This document shows positions 33,039-41,351 of a stretch of DNA of 64,000 bases, piece after piece (position 1 is the first letter of the stretch; each line of letters starts with the position of its first letter). The notes below the pieces were generated by a model. That model had not been told where the DNA came from. It ran no database searches and worked only from the letters and a program-made list of their open reading frames with translations. This DNA comes from Chloroflexota bacterium (GTDB lineage: Bacteria; Chloroflexota; Anaerolineae; Aggregatilineales; Aggregatilineaceae): the NCBI GenBank assembly GCA_012729765.1, contig JAAYCM010000109.1, forward strand, positions 1-64,000. The letters are read 5' to 3'. Made by a program: the position numbers and the translations under genes.

Positions 33039-35444
33039 ATGAACGATAAATCGGCACACACACTCGAACTGCCGAAGATTCTCGACCGATTGGCGAACTA
33101 CACGTCGTTTTCGGCCAGCGCGGAACTGGCGCGTGATCTCACACCGACCCCCTATCTGGACGAAGCCCAGGATCGCCAGCGCGAAACGACCGAAGCCCGG
33201 CGGCTGCTCGCCAGCCACGATCACATCACCATCGGCGGCGCGCGCGACGTGCGGCCCGATGTCGCGGCGGCAGAGCGCGGCGTCGTGCTCGATCCGCAGG
33301 CGCTGCTCGACATCCGCGCCACGCTGCGCCAGGCGACCACCCTGCATCGCATCCTGGGGCGGCTGAACAACCAGTTCCCGCTGCTGGCCTCAATCGCCGA
33401 CCGGCTGGAAGAATGTACCGCGCTGCAGCACGAGATCAGCCGTGTGCTGGATGACTCCGGGCAGGTGCTCGACTCGGCCAGCCCCAAGCTTTCGACCGTG
33501 CGCCGCGAGATGCGCATCGCCTTCGACCGGCTGCAATCGAAGCTGCACAATATCGTGCACAACGCCAACAACGCGCCCTACCTGCAAGAGACTCTGATCA
33601 CGCAGCGGCATGGTCGCTATGTGGTCCCGCTGCGGGCCGAGTTCAAGGGGCGGATTCAGGGCATCGTGCACGATCAAAGCTCCAGTGGCGCGACGTTGTT
33701 TATCGAGCCGCTGGCAACCGTCGAGCTGAACAACGCCTGGCGCGAGCTTCAGCTTGAGGAAGAAAACGAGGTGCGCCGCATCCTGCGCGAGCTGTGCGAC
33801 CTGGTCGGCCACGAAGCGAAGTACATCATCAGCACCGTCGAAACGCTGGCCGCGCTCGACCTGATCTTCGCCAAAGCCAAGTATGCCGACGCGATCAAGG
33901 CCACCGAGCCGGAGCTGCTGGGCTTCCGCCCGGCTCCGCATCCACATCCCGGCAGCACGCTGCGCCTGTTGGCGGCGCGTCACCCGCTGCTCGATCCCAG
34001 GACGGTGGTGCCGATCGATCTGGAACTGGACGAGGAAACGTTTGCCCTGGTCATCACCGGGCCGAACACCGGCGGCAAGACCGTCGCGCTGAAAACGGTC
34101 GGGCTGCTGACGCTGATGGCGCAGTGCGGCCTGCACCTGCCGACCGCCGAAGGCTCGCGCCTGTCGGTGTTCAAAGAGGTGTTTGCCGACATCGGCGACG
34201 AGCAGAGCATCGAGCAGTCGCTCTCGACCTTCTCCTCGCACATGACCAACATCATCGGCATCCTGGATGTGGCCGACGAGGAATCGCTGGTCATCCTGGA
34301 CGAGTTGGGCGCGGGCACCGATCCGGCAGAAGGCGCGGCCCTGGCGCGCGCGCTGATGGACGATCTGGTCGATCGCGGCGTGACGACGCTCGTCACCACG
34401 CACCACCCGGAGCTAAAAGTCTACAGCCACGAGAAGTCCGGCGTCAGCAACGCCAGCGTCGAGTTCAACCTGAAAACGCTGGCCCCGACCTACCGGCTGA
34501 TCGTTGGCCTGCCAGGGCGCTCGAACGCGCTGGCAATCGCGGAGCGGCTGGGGCTTCCCTCGCGCATCATCCAGCACGCGCGCGGCATGATCACATCGGA
34601 GGACCTGATCGCGGATGACCTGCTGGACGAGATTCACCGCACCCGCGACCGTATCCGCCAGCAGCAGGACGAGACGCTCTACGCCCGGCAGGAAGCCGAG
34701 CAGGTGCGCGAAGAGCTGCGCGAGCGCCTGGAAAACATCGAAACCGAGCGCCGCCAGTTGATGGCCGAGGCGCGCCACGAAGCCGAGCAAGAGTTGGAAG
34801 CGCTGCGGTCCGAGGTCCGGCGCGTGCGCAAACAGCTTATGGCGGCGGGCCAGCCTCTCGACGCGATCCGCCGCGTGGAGCAGGCCGCCGGTGAGTTGGA
34901 AGGCGATCTGCTGCCAATGCCGGAGCCGGCGACCAGTCTGCCCGGCGAAGAGGACGGATTCCGCCCGCGTGTGGGCGACCTGGTATGGGTCACCACGCTC
35001 GGCGCAGAAGGCCAGATCACCGAGCTTTCGGAAGCCGACGCCGAGGTGATGGTTGGACGGCTGCGGCTGCGCGCCCGGCTGGATGAGCTTACCCCCCGGT
35101 CGCGGGCCGAGAGCAAGCGCGAGAAGAAGCGCGGATCGCGGCGCAGTGTGGCGGCAGAGGCTCCGGCGGCGGTCGCATCACGTACGGCCTCGCCCGGCCT
35201 GGAACTGGACCTGCGCGGCCAGACGGTCGAAGACGCCATCCCCGCGATGGAAGACTATCTCGACGCGGCCTATATGGCGGGCCTGCCTTTTGTGCGAATC
35301 ATTCACGGCAAGGGGACCGGCGCGCTGCGCTCCGCCGTGCGCGACCGGCTGCACGGGCATCCGCTGGTCAAGAAGTATGCGCGCGGTGAGGAGAAGGAAG
35401 GCGGCGACGGCGTCACGGTGGTCGACATCGTCCCGACGCACTAA
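33039..35444 (+). CDS. mutS2: Endonuclease MutS2
   Basis: At 801 residues it has normal MutS2 length. The core and clamp region (about 1-320), the ATPase with Walker A TGPNTGGKTVALKT (about residues 340-353) and Walker B LVILDELGAGTDPAEGAALA, a coiled-coil (about 530-610), and the C-terminal Smr nuclease domain (from about 723: LDLRGQTVEDAI, IHGKGTGALRSAV) are all present. MutS2 lacks the mismatch-recognition domain of MutS. It acts in suppressing recombination and in rescue of collided ribosomes. A compact regulatory unit lies just upstream. Confidence 0.96.
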   Translation: MNDKSAHTLELPKILDRLANYTSFSASAELARDLTPTPYLDEAQDRQRETTEARRLLASHDHITIGGARDVRPDVAAAERGVVLDPQALLDIRATLRQATTLHRILGRLNNQFPLLASIADRLEECTALQHEISRVLDDSGQVLDSASPKLSTVRREMRIAFDRLQSKLHNIVHNANNAPYLQETLITQRHGRYVVPLRAEFKGRIQGIVHDQSSSGATLFIEPLATVELNNAWRELQLEEENEVRRILRELCDLVGHEAKYIISTVETLAALDLIFAKAKYADAIKATEPELLGFRPAPHPHPGSTLRLLAARHPLLDPRTVVPIDLELDEETFALVITGPNTGGKTVALKTVGLLTLMAQCGLHLPTAEGSRLSVFKEVFADIGDEQSIEQSLSTFSSHMTNIIGILDVADEESLVILDELGAGTDPAEGAALARALMDDLVDRGVTTLVTTHHPELKVYSHEKSGVSNASVEFNLKTLAPTYRLIVGLPGRSNALAIAERLGLPSRIIQHARGMITSEDLIADDLLDEIHRTRDRIRQQQDETLYARQEAEQVREELRERLENIETERRQLMAEARHEAEQELEALRSEVRRVRKQLMAAGQPLDAIRRVEQAAGELEGDLLPMPEPATSLPGEEDGFRPRVGDLVWVTTLGAEGQITELSEADAEVMVGRLRLRARLDELTPRSRAESKREKKRGSRRSVAAEAPAAVASRTASPGLELDLRGQTVEDAIPAMEDYLDAAYMAGLPFVRIIHGKGTGALRSAVRDRLHGHPLVKKYARGEEKEGGDGVTVVDIVPTH

Positions 35445-35469
35445 GCCCCTTCAGCCTGAAACAATCCCG

Positions 35470-35501
35470 GCCCCGGTAGCAGACATGCTCCGGGGCTTTT
35501 T
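35470..35501 (+). terminator. Intrinsic terminator of mutS2
   Basis: GCCCCGG pairs with CCGGGGC, with an inner AGC/GCT stem, followed by five T residues. It begins 26 bases after the mutS2 stop and just before the stop of the convergent SDR gene. Confidence 0.9.
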
Positions 35502-35509
35502 GTTGGTTG

Positions 35510-36385
35510 CTACATCGTCTGCCCACCGCCGATGTGCAAAAGCTGCCCCGTCACCCAGCGCGCCTGAGTTGAGGCCAGGAACACGATCACGTCGGCTACG
35601 TCTTCGGGCTGGCCGATGCGTCCCAGCGGTGTGGTCGGAACCAGGACTGCTTCCAGCTCCGGCGTGATCCAGCCGGTCTGGATTGGGCCGGGCGACACGA
35701 TATTGACTGTGATGCCCGCCGGGCCAAGCTCGCGCGCGGCACTGCGGCTGTACGATTCGAGCGCGGCCTTGCTGGCCCCATATGACACCTCGCCGGGGAA
35801 GCAGTATGCTCCGCCGGTGCTCAGGTTGATGATCCGGCCCCAGGTCGCGCCGCGCTGGATGTGCCGCCGCGCGAATTCAGCCATCAGCAGGGCGGTGGCG
35901 CGGCTGTTGACCGAAAAGTGGCGGTCGTGGCTGCGCGCCGTGATGGTGGCGGTCGTCTCGCCCTGCCACAGTTCGGGCAGTTCGTTGACTTGCGCGCTCC
36001 CCGGCGGGATGAACGTGTCGGCTTCCCAGTCGGCGGCGTTGTTGACCAGCACCTCGACCGGGCCAAACGCCGCTTCGACCGCGTCGAACAGCCGGGGCAC
36101 GCTGGCCGGATCGCTCAGGTCGAACTCGCCCGCCTCGGCCTGCCCACCCTGATCACGGATGGCGGCCAGCACGGCGTCCGCACCTTCCGCGCGTTCGGCA
36201 GCGTACAGCTCGGCTCCCGGCGCTTGCGGCGACTCCGCCGTCGGATCGAGGTTCGCAGGCAGGCGGAAGTAGTGGACGAATACCCGCGCCCCCTCGGCGG
36301 CAAAGGCGCGCGCTGTGGCCGCCCCGATACCGTGATTGGCCCCCGTGACCAGTACCACCCGGTCCTGCAATCCCGTATCGATCAT
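35510..36385 (-). CDS. Short-chain dehydrogenase/reductase
   Basis: The classical SDR pattern is complete: TGANHGIGAATA cofactor motif, NNAADW, INLSTGGAY with the catalytic Ser, YGASK catalytic Tyr-Lys, and SPGPIQTG. The region after the second strand (YFRLPANLDPTAESPQAPGA) is longer than usual. At 291 residues it is slightly larger than typical. Substrate unknown. It lies 25 bp downstream of the ABC-F gene on the same strand, so it may be cotranscribed with it. Confidence 0.82.
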   Translation of the reverse strand: MIDTGLQDRVVLVTGANHGIGAATARAFAAEGARVFVHYFRLPANLDPTAESPQAPGAELYAAERAEGADAVLAAIRDQGGQAEAGEFDLSDPASVPRLFDAVEAAFGPVEVLVNNAADWEADTFIPPGSAQVNELPELWQGETTATITARSHDRHFSVNSRATALLMAEFARRHIQRGATWGRIINLSTGGAYCFPGEVSYGASKAALESYSRSAARELGPAGITVNIVSPGPIQTGWITPELEAVLVPTTPLGRIGQPEDVADVIVFLASTQARWVTGQLLHIGGGQTM

Positions 36386-36410
36386 GGTTTCCTCGCTCTC
36401 GGTTGGACCT

Positions 36411-38066
36411 TTAGGCCAGCGCCGGCTCGCGGACTTCTTCGGTCAGTGTGCCGTTCTCGATATACCAGACGGTCGTTGCGAAGCGGTCCACGAAGTAGCG
36501 ATCGTGCACCACCGCCAGCACGCTCCCCTGGAACGCGGCCAACGCCTGCTCGAACTGCTCGCGCGAGGGCACGTCCAGGTGATTGATCGGCTCGTCCAGC
36601 ACCAGCAGATTCGCGCCGCGCGCCACCAGCACGGCCAGCATCAGCCGGGCGCGCTCGCCGTAGCTCAGCCGCTCAACCGGCGTAAAAACCTCGTCGCCGG
36701 TGAACAGGAAGAAATGCAGAAACGCGCGCGCGTCGGTCTGGCCCATGGCCGCTTCGGATAGGATCACCTCAAGCGCGTTGCTGGCCGGATCGAGTATCTC
36801 CTGCTCCTGCGCCAGATAGCCGATCTTCACGCTGGCCCCGGTCCGCACACGTCCCGCCAGCGGTGGCAGCGCCCCGATGATCGTCTTCAGCAGCGTGCTT
36901 TTGCCGTGACCGTTCGGCCCCAGCACGGCGATCCGCTCCCGCGCGCGCAGCGCCAGGTTGAGATCGCGCAGCAGCGGCGCGGCGGGATCGTAGCCGATCG
37001 CCAGGTCCTCAAGCGCGATCACGTCCTGGCCGGTGGTAGGCAGATCGCCGAAGTCGAGCTTGAGATTCCAGACCGGCCTGGGCTTCTCGACCCGATCCTC
37101 GGCTTCCAGATAGCGCTTCAGCCGGGTTTCTTTAGACTTGGCGCGTTTGGCGACCTTTTTGGCATAGCGCCGCTGCCGGTCGTCATTGGTCGCGTTTTCC
37201 TTGCACACGGCGCGCGCCATCGTCTGGCGCATATCGGCTTGCAGACGCGCGATCTCGACCTGCTGATCGCGCCACTGTGCCCACTGTTTGTCCAGCTCAG
37301 AACGCACCGCCGCCGCATAGTCGCTGTAAGTGCCCTCGAACACGCGCGCGGTATGCGTCTGGTTGTCGATGGCGACCACGCGGTTGACCGTCTCGTCCAG
37401 AAACGTGCGGTCGTGCGAGACGATCAGCGCCCCGCCGGGGAAGTCTTGCAGCCACGCTTCCAGCCATTCGAGCGCGCTCACGTCAAGATGGTTGGTCGGC
37501 TCGTCCAGGATCAAAAGCTGCGGATGCCCGACCAGCAGCGCGGCCAGCCCCAGGCGCGTCTTCTGCCCGCCGGAGAGCGTGCCGACCGGGGTATCGAGCG
37601 GCACATCGTCCAGGCTCAGCCCGGCCAGCACGCGCTCGCCCTCACCGGATTCAACCACGCGGCTCAGGCTCTCAAGCCGTTCGAGCGCCCCGGCGTAATC
37701 GGCCAGCAGCCGCTCGATCTCGTGATCGGGCGTGCCGCTCATGGCGTCGGCCAGCCGCTCGACTTCGGCCTCAGCCTCGCGCAGGGCGGCGGCCTGCGGA
37801 AAGAGCACGTCGCGCAACGGTGTTTCGTCGGGCACATCCAGCCCTTGCGGCAGATAGCCCACGCGCAGATCGGCGGGCGCAAACTGCACCCCGCCGCCAT
37901 CGGCATCCAGCGCGCCGGTGATGATGCGCAACAGCGTGGTCTTGCCGGAGCCGTTGGGGCCGATCAGCCCGACGCGCTCGCCGGGATTGACGGTAAACGT
38001 GATGTTCTTGAGAACCGGCTCGTCCGCGCCGGGATAGCGTTTGGTGATGTTGGAGACGGTAAGCAT
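36411..38066 (-). CDS. ABC-F family ATPase (ribosome-associated)
   Basis: Two NBDs without membrane segments define ABC-F. NBD1 has GPNGSGKTTLL, LSGGQKTRLGLA and LILDEPTNHLD; NBD2 has GPNGHGKSTLL, LSYGERARLML and LVLDEPINHLD. A highly charged linker (about residues 250-320, with KKVAKRAKSKETRLKRY) inserts toward the ribosomal peptidyl-transferase centre in known members. ABC-F proteins rescue stalled ribosomes or protect against antibiotics. The long leader with a 9-codon ORF and a terminator, as in vmlR/msr-type genes, favours an antibiotic-response role (inference). An AAGGGA site precedes the ATG. Confidence 0.9.
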   Translation of the reverse strand: MLTVSNITKRYPGADEPVLKNITFTVNPGERVGLIGPNGSGKTTLLRIITGALDADGGGVQFAPADLRVGYLPQGLDVPDETPLRDVLFPQAAALREAEAEVERLADAMSGTPDHEIERLLADYAGALERLESLSRVVESGEGERVLAGLSLDDVPLDTPVGTLSGGQKTRLGLAALLVGHPQLLILDEPTNHLDVSALEWLEAWLQDFPGGALIVSHDRTFLDETVNRVVAIDNQTHTARVFEGTYSDYAAAVRSELDKQWAQWRDQQVEIARLQADMRQTMARAVCKENATNDDRQRRYAKKVAKRAKSKETRLKRYLEAEDRVEKPRPVWNLKLDFGDLPTTGQDVIALEDLAIGYDPAAPLLRDLNLALRARERIAVLGPNGHGKSTLLKTIIGALPPLAGRVRTGASVKIGYLAQEQEILDPASNALEVILSEAAMGQTDARAFLHFFLFTGDEVFTPVERLSYGERARLMLAVLVARGANLLVLDEPINHLDVPSREQFEQALAAFQGSVLAVVHDRYFVDRFATTVWYIENGTLTEEVREPALA

Positions 38067-38120
38067 GAGAGATGTCCCTTCTGTGCAGTCGGCTGCATCG
38101 TGAGTCGTCGGAAAACAAAG

Positions 38121-38148
38121 ACGCCGCCGGGCAGGCCCCGTGCGGCGT
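38121..38148 (-). terminator. Terminator/attenuator in the ABC-F leader
   Basis: On the minus strand ACGCCGC-A-CGGG-GCCTG-CCCG-GCGGCGT forms an 11-bp stem with one bulge, followed by CTTTGTTTTCC. It lies about 55 bases before the ABC-F start and downstream of a 9-codon ORF. The repeat GACGACTCACG flanks the hairpin on both sides. Confidence 0.65.
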
Positions 38149-38230
38149 GAGTCGTCTCATAGATGTGGCAGAATGCAGCGGTCAGTCCACGTGCGACAAG
38201 GTCACAGCACACAGCAAGCCCGGAAACGGA

Positions 38231-38260
38231 CTAGCGATTGTTGACCTCGTTGCGCACCAT
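38231..38260 (-). CDS. 9-residue leader peptide of the ABC-F gene (candidate)
   Basis: The minus strand reads ATG GTG CGC AAC GAG GTC AAC AAT CGC TAG (MVRNEVNNR), with AAAGGAT seven bases upstream of the ATG as a good ribosome-binding site. It lies about 65 bases downstream of the predicted transcription start, and about 80 bases before the attenuator hairpin. Ribosome stalling on such uORFs by antibiotics induces several ABC-F genes in Firmicutes. The coding status here is inferred from the site and context. Confidence 0.55.
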   Translation of the reverse strand: MVRNEVNNR

Positions 38261-38332
38261 AGAACATCCTTTGCTCAGGCCGATGAAAGACGGAATGAGA
38301 ACCGACTGGCGATTCCCGCCCCGACAGGACCT

Positions 38333-38362
38333 ATTGTAGCGGGATCAGGCGGGTGCTGTCAA
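38333..38362 (-). promoter_or_regulatory. Promoter of the ABC-F leader
   Basis: On the minus strand TTGACA (38362-38357) and TACAAT (38338-38333) are separated by 18 bp. Transcription would start near 38326, giving a leader of about 260 nt before the ABC-F start codon. Confidence 0.75.
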
Positions 38363-38462
38363 GGCGGGGTGAGGCACGGTGATCGGATCGTGTGGCGCGC
38401 ATGTAGAATAATTGTGCTAGAATCAACCTATCGAACAGCGGTTCTAGCGCTGGCAGACCGGC

Positions 38463-38957
38463 ATGGACGATCACCATTCATACAGTTTTAACGGTCAGTT
38501 ACAGAGCGGCGAGCAGGGTGAAGTATTTCTGGACGAGTATTTTGCGCGCTGGTTCATCCTCGAGCCGGCCAGCCCGGCAGAACAGCGCCAGGGAATCGAC
38601 CGCTTTTTTACGACGCGCAACCGCAAGCGCCGCTTTGCCGTCGAATATAAAACCGACAATGTCGCGGCCCGCACCGGCAACGCCTTCATCGAGACGATCT
38701 CGGTAGATGTGATCAACAAGCCCGGCTGGGCCTATACCTCGCAGGCCGAATACCTGCTCTACTACGTGCCGGGCAAAGCCGTCGTCTACATGATGCCGAT
38801 GGCCGCCATCCGCCGCTGCCTGGCGCTCTGGCTGGAGCATTTCCCCCACCGCCAGATTCCCAACAACGGCTACAACTCCTATGGGCTGCTGGTTCCGCTG
38901 GGCGAGTTCGAGCGCTATGCCGAAGGCGTGTTCATGACCAACAGCAGCCCGGTCTGA
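38463..38957 (+). CDS. Hypothetical protein, possible PD-(D/E)XK nuclease fold
   Basis: This 164-residue protein has QGIDRFF followed 18 residues later by VEYKTD, matching the D-(x)n-E-x-K pattern of PD-(D/E)XK nucleases, and then NAFIETISVD, as seen in several endonuclease-like hypothetical proteins. The C-terminal half (AEYLLYYVPGKAVVYMMP) is consistent with the beta strands of that fold. Substrate and role are unknown. It stands alone, with a short gap after the ABC-F leader promoter and 520 bp of noncoding DNA behind it. Confidence 0.5.
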   Translation: MDDHHSYSFNGQLQSGEQGEVFLDEYFARWFILEPASPAEQRQGIDRFFTTRNRKRRFAVEYKTDNVAARTGNAFIETISVDVINKPGWAYTSQAEYLLYYVPGKAVVYMMPMAAIRRCLALWLEHFPHRQIPNNGYNSYGLLVPLGEFERYAEGVFMTNSSPV

Positions 38958-39477
38958 CACTCATTCCAGGTCCTCAGTCTTCGAGCGTTCTCCGTGCGGC
39001 GGCCCATTTTTCCCCTCAAAATAACCGCTTTCAAACTTTTCAATGGCTCAATAGCGGTAGTTAAAGTGTCCACTTCTGTCCTAGCAGAAGATAAGCCCCC
39101 TGGCTCATTACGAGTGCTGTCTACGCCCTCATCATAATCCCATGAATTCAGAATGCTTAGCTTTCCCCTTGGACCAGAAGCGAGGAAGAAAATTCGGGGC
39201 ACTGTCCTCTTGTCTTAACAGGCGGAATGGACTGTTATGAGGTGCGGCTAGACCAGATATCCAAGCGTTGAGCGGGACCGACTCTTTCTCACACAAACTT
39301 CGCCCAGAGCAGCCACCGCCACCGCCTTTTTCACCCGATTTCACACCCAACGATCACGCTGCCGCAGCGTGTATCCCATCCCGCAAGCCAGCGGATTCCA
39401 CGCTGGCTGATGCTGGATCGCTGCTGGTGATCGGGCGCAGCGCGGTAACCGGCCCGTTGGCGGAAGGACAGACGACA
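38958..39477. other. 520-bp region without a supported gene, lower GC
   Basis: Only short unconvincing frames occur here. The first 300 bases are clearly less GC-rich than the neighbours (for example AAAATAACCGCTTTCAAAC). With the decayed glycosyltransferase genes that follow, it looks like the remains of a rearranged or acquired segment. No terminal repeats or transposase remnants were seen. Confidence 0.5.
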
Positions 39478-39745
39478 TGAGACACAACCGGCAGAAAAAC
39501 GATCATCGGGGCGAGCGGCCCAAAGTGCTCACCTGGCATATTCACGGGACCTACCTCTACTACCTGACGCAGGCCAACTGCGACTTCTACCTGCCTGTCG
39601 CAGCGGCGCTTTTCCCTGGGGCGACAACGTGCACGAGGTCCCGGTCGAAGACGTGAAAGACCTGGACCTGGACGTGATCCTGTTCCAGGCGTGCCAGCAC
39701 TACGAAGCCGACCAGTACGAGATTCTCTCCGACCGCCAGCGGCGG
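39478..39745 (+). pseudogene. Glycosyltransferase N-terminal fragment, frameshifted
   Basis: The first frame reads KVLTWHIHGTYLYYLTQANC then DFYLPV, a recognisable start of a GT4-like glycosyltransferase. Near 39597 the homologous reading moves to another frame (AFPWGDNVHEVPVEDVKDLD then LDVILFQ, DQYEILSDRQRR). The rest of the enzyme is missing; the sequence runs directly into a GT9 fragment in a third frame. Internal deletion and frameshift make it a pseudogene. Confidence 0.75.
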
Positions 39746-40535
39746 CGGCCAGAACTCCAACCCGTTCACACTGCGGTTGGGTGCGCCGTTCAATATTGGG
39801 ATGTGCACGCCTAACGCCCCCCACCCGGATCGCTGGATGCCGTATCTGCTCTACCAGCACGAGATCGCGCGCACCCTGGAGTTGGTCGGCCTGATCGGGG
39901 CGCAGCCGCCAAGCTGGCAGCCGTCATTCGCCGTGCTGGAGCAGGATCGGGTCGAAGCAGCGGCAGTTCTGCCCGATCTGCGCGCGCCCTACGCCGTGCT
40001 GCACCCCGGCGCGTCCGAAGAATCCCGGCACTGGCCCGCCGATCGTTTCGTGCAGGTGGGGAACGCGCTGGCCGCGCAGGGCTGGCAGATCGTGGTGACG
40101 GGGGTTGAATACGAGCACGCGTTGGTGGAGCGGATCGCGGCGGAACTGGAACACCCGGCCATCCCCGCCGTAGGCCGCCTGTCAATTGGCGGGCTGGCGG
40201 CGTTACTGAAGGATGCGGCGCTGGTCGTCTCGAACGACACCGGCCCGATGCACCTCACCAACGCGGTCGGCACGCCCAATGTGGCGATCTTCTGGTGCGG
40301 CAACTATATGAACTGGGCGCACTTCAACCGGCGGGGACACCGCCCGCTGCGCTCGTGGACCGTGATCTGCCCACTGTGCGGCGCGGATATGACGCCGGAC
40401 GAGAAGCCCGACACGGGGTGCGATCACAATGCCTGCTTCGTGGATGGTGTGACGGTCGAGCAGGTCCTGACCGAGGCCTTCGACCTGCTGGCCTATCACG
40501 CTGCGCTGCCGGCTTCCGCCGCGAACCGCACATAA
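39735..40535 (+). pseudogene. Glycosyltransferase family 9 (heptosyltransferase-like), N-terminally truncated
   Basis: The frame reads from about NSNPFTLRLGAPFNIGMC through LHPGASEESRHWPADRF and VVSNDTGPMHLTNAVGTP to the end. These are the C-terminal donor-site motifs of GT9 heptosyltransferases. The N-terminal acceptor domain is missing and there is no convincing start codon or ribosome-binding site (a TTG exists at 39777). The segment after residue 180 has a Cys-rich part (CPLCGADM...DTGCDHNACF). It could still be expressed, but truncation argues for decay. It overlaps the convergent HAD gene by 40 bp. Confidence 0.65.
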
Positions 40536-41194
40536 GCCGCGAGGATGCCGTCCAGGCTGGCATCGGTCAGTGAGGGCAGGATCAGGTCCGCCTCACCGAC
40601 CAGGTGCGGGCTGCCCAGCCCGACCACGAACATCTGCGCGAGGCGCGCGGCAGCGACTCCGGCGGCGGCGTCTTCAAACACGACCGCCCGTGCCACCGGA
40701 ATCCGCAGCGCCCCGGCCACCCACACGAACACATCCGGCTCCGGCTTGGGGCGCGTGACGGTGAAGGCGTCCGCCACCGCATCGAAGTAACGCTCCAGCC
40801 CGGTCTGCCTGAGGATCGGCTGGGCGAAGGTGCTGGACGACGCCACGCCCAATCTGAGGCCATGTGCCTGGGCCGCTTCGAGCAGCGGGAGCACCCCCGG
40901 CAGGATGTCATCTGGCCCCATACCGGGCAGCGCCGCGCCGAACTCCGCATCCTTGACCGCGAAGAAGTCCGCGATCTCCTGGCGGGTCAGCGCGTTAGCG
41001 CGCTCACGGAACAGGTAGCGCAGGCAGTCCAGGCGGTGTTTGCCGCGCAACTGATCCATATCGGCGCGGGTGAAGGGAATCTGGCCCCTGGCGGCCACCT
41101 GCTGCCACGCGCGGTAATGCAGCTCGATGGTGTTGACGAGCACGCCGTCCATATCGAAGATCAACGCCTGAGGAGCACTCACCCTGTTTTCCAT
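40496..41194 (-). CDS. HAD hydrolase, beta-phosphoglucomutase-like
   Basis: The 232-residue protein begins with the HAD nucleophile motif LIFDMDGVLVNT, then a helical cap with LRGKHRLDCLRYL, motif II VASSST, the Lys in RPKPEPDVF and the acidic motif VVFEDAAAGVAAA. The layout matches the beta-phosphoglucomutase/sugar-phosphatase subfamily. The substrate is probably a sugar phosphate. A GTG four codons downstream is an alternative start. Its 3' end overlaps the decayed GT9 gene. Confidence 0.85.
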   Translation of the reverse strand: MENRVSAPQALIFDMDGVLVNTIELHYRAWQQVAARGQIPFTRADMDQLRGKHRLDCLRYLFRERANALTRQEIADFFAVKDAEFGAALPGMGPDDILPGVLPLLEAAQAHGLRLGVASSSTFAQPILRQTGLERYFDAVADAFTVTRPKPEPDVFVWVAGALRIPVARAVVFEDAAAGVAAARLAQMFVVGLGSPHLVGEADLILPSLTDASLDGILAAYVRFAAEAGSAA

Positions 41195-41351
41195 CCTTAC
41201 AACGCGCCCGATAAAATCACCACGAAGCCACCTGGATTATAGCCGTGTCGCCGTTTTATCCCACGCCGCGTCTCCAGCTCAGGCTTGACAAACGCCCGCT
41301 GCTCAAGAGAATGGTTCCCCGACCGATAAAAGGAAACAAGCAGCCCGCCCG

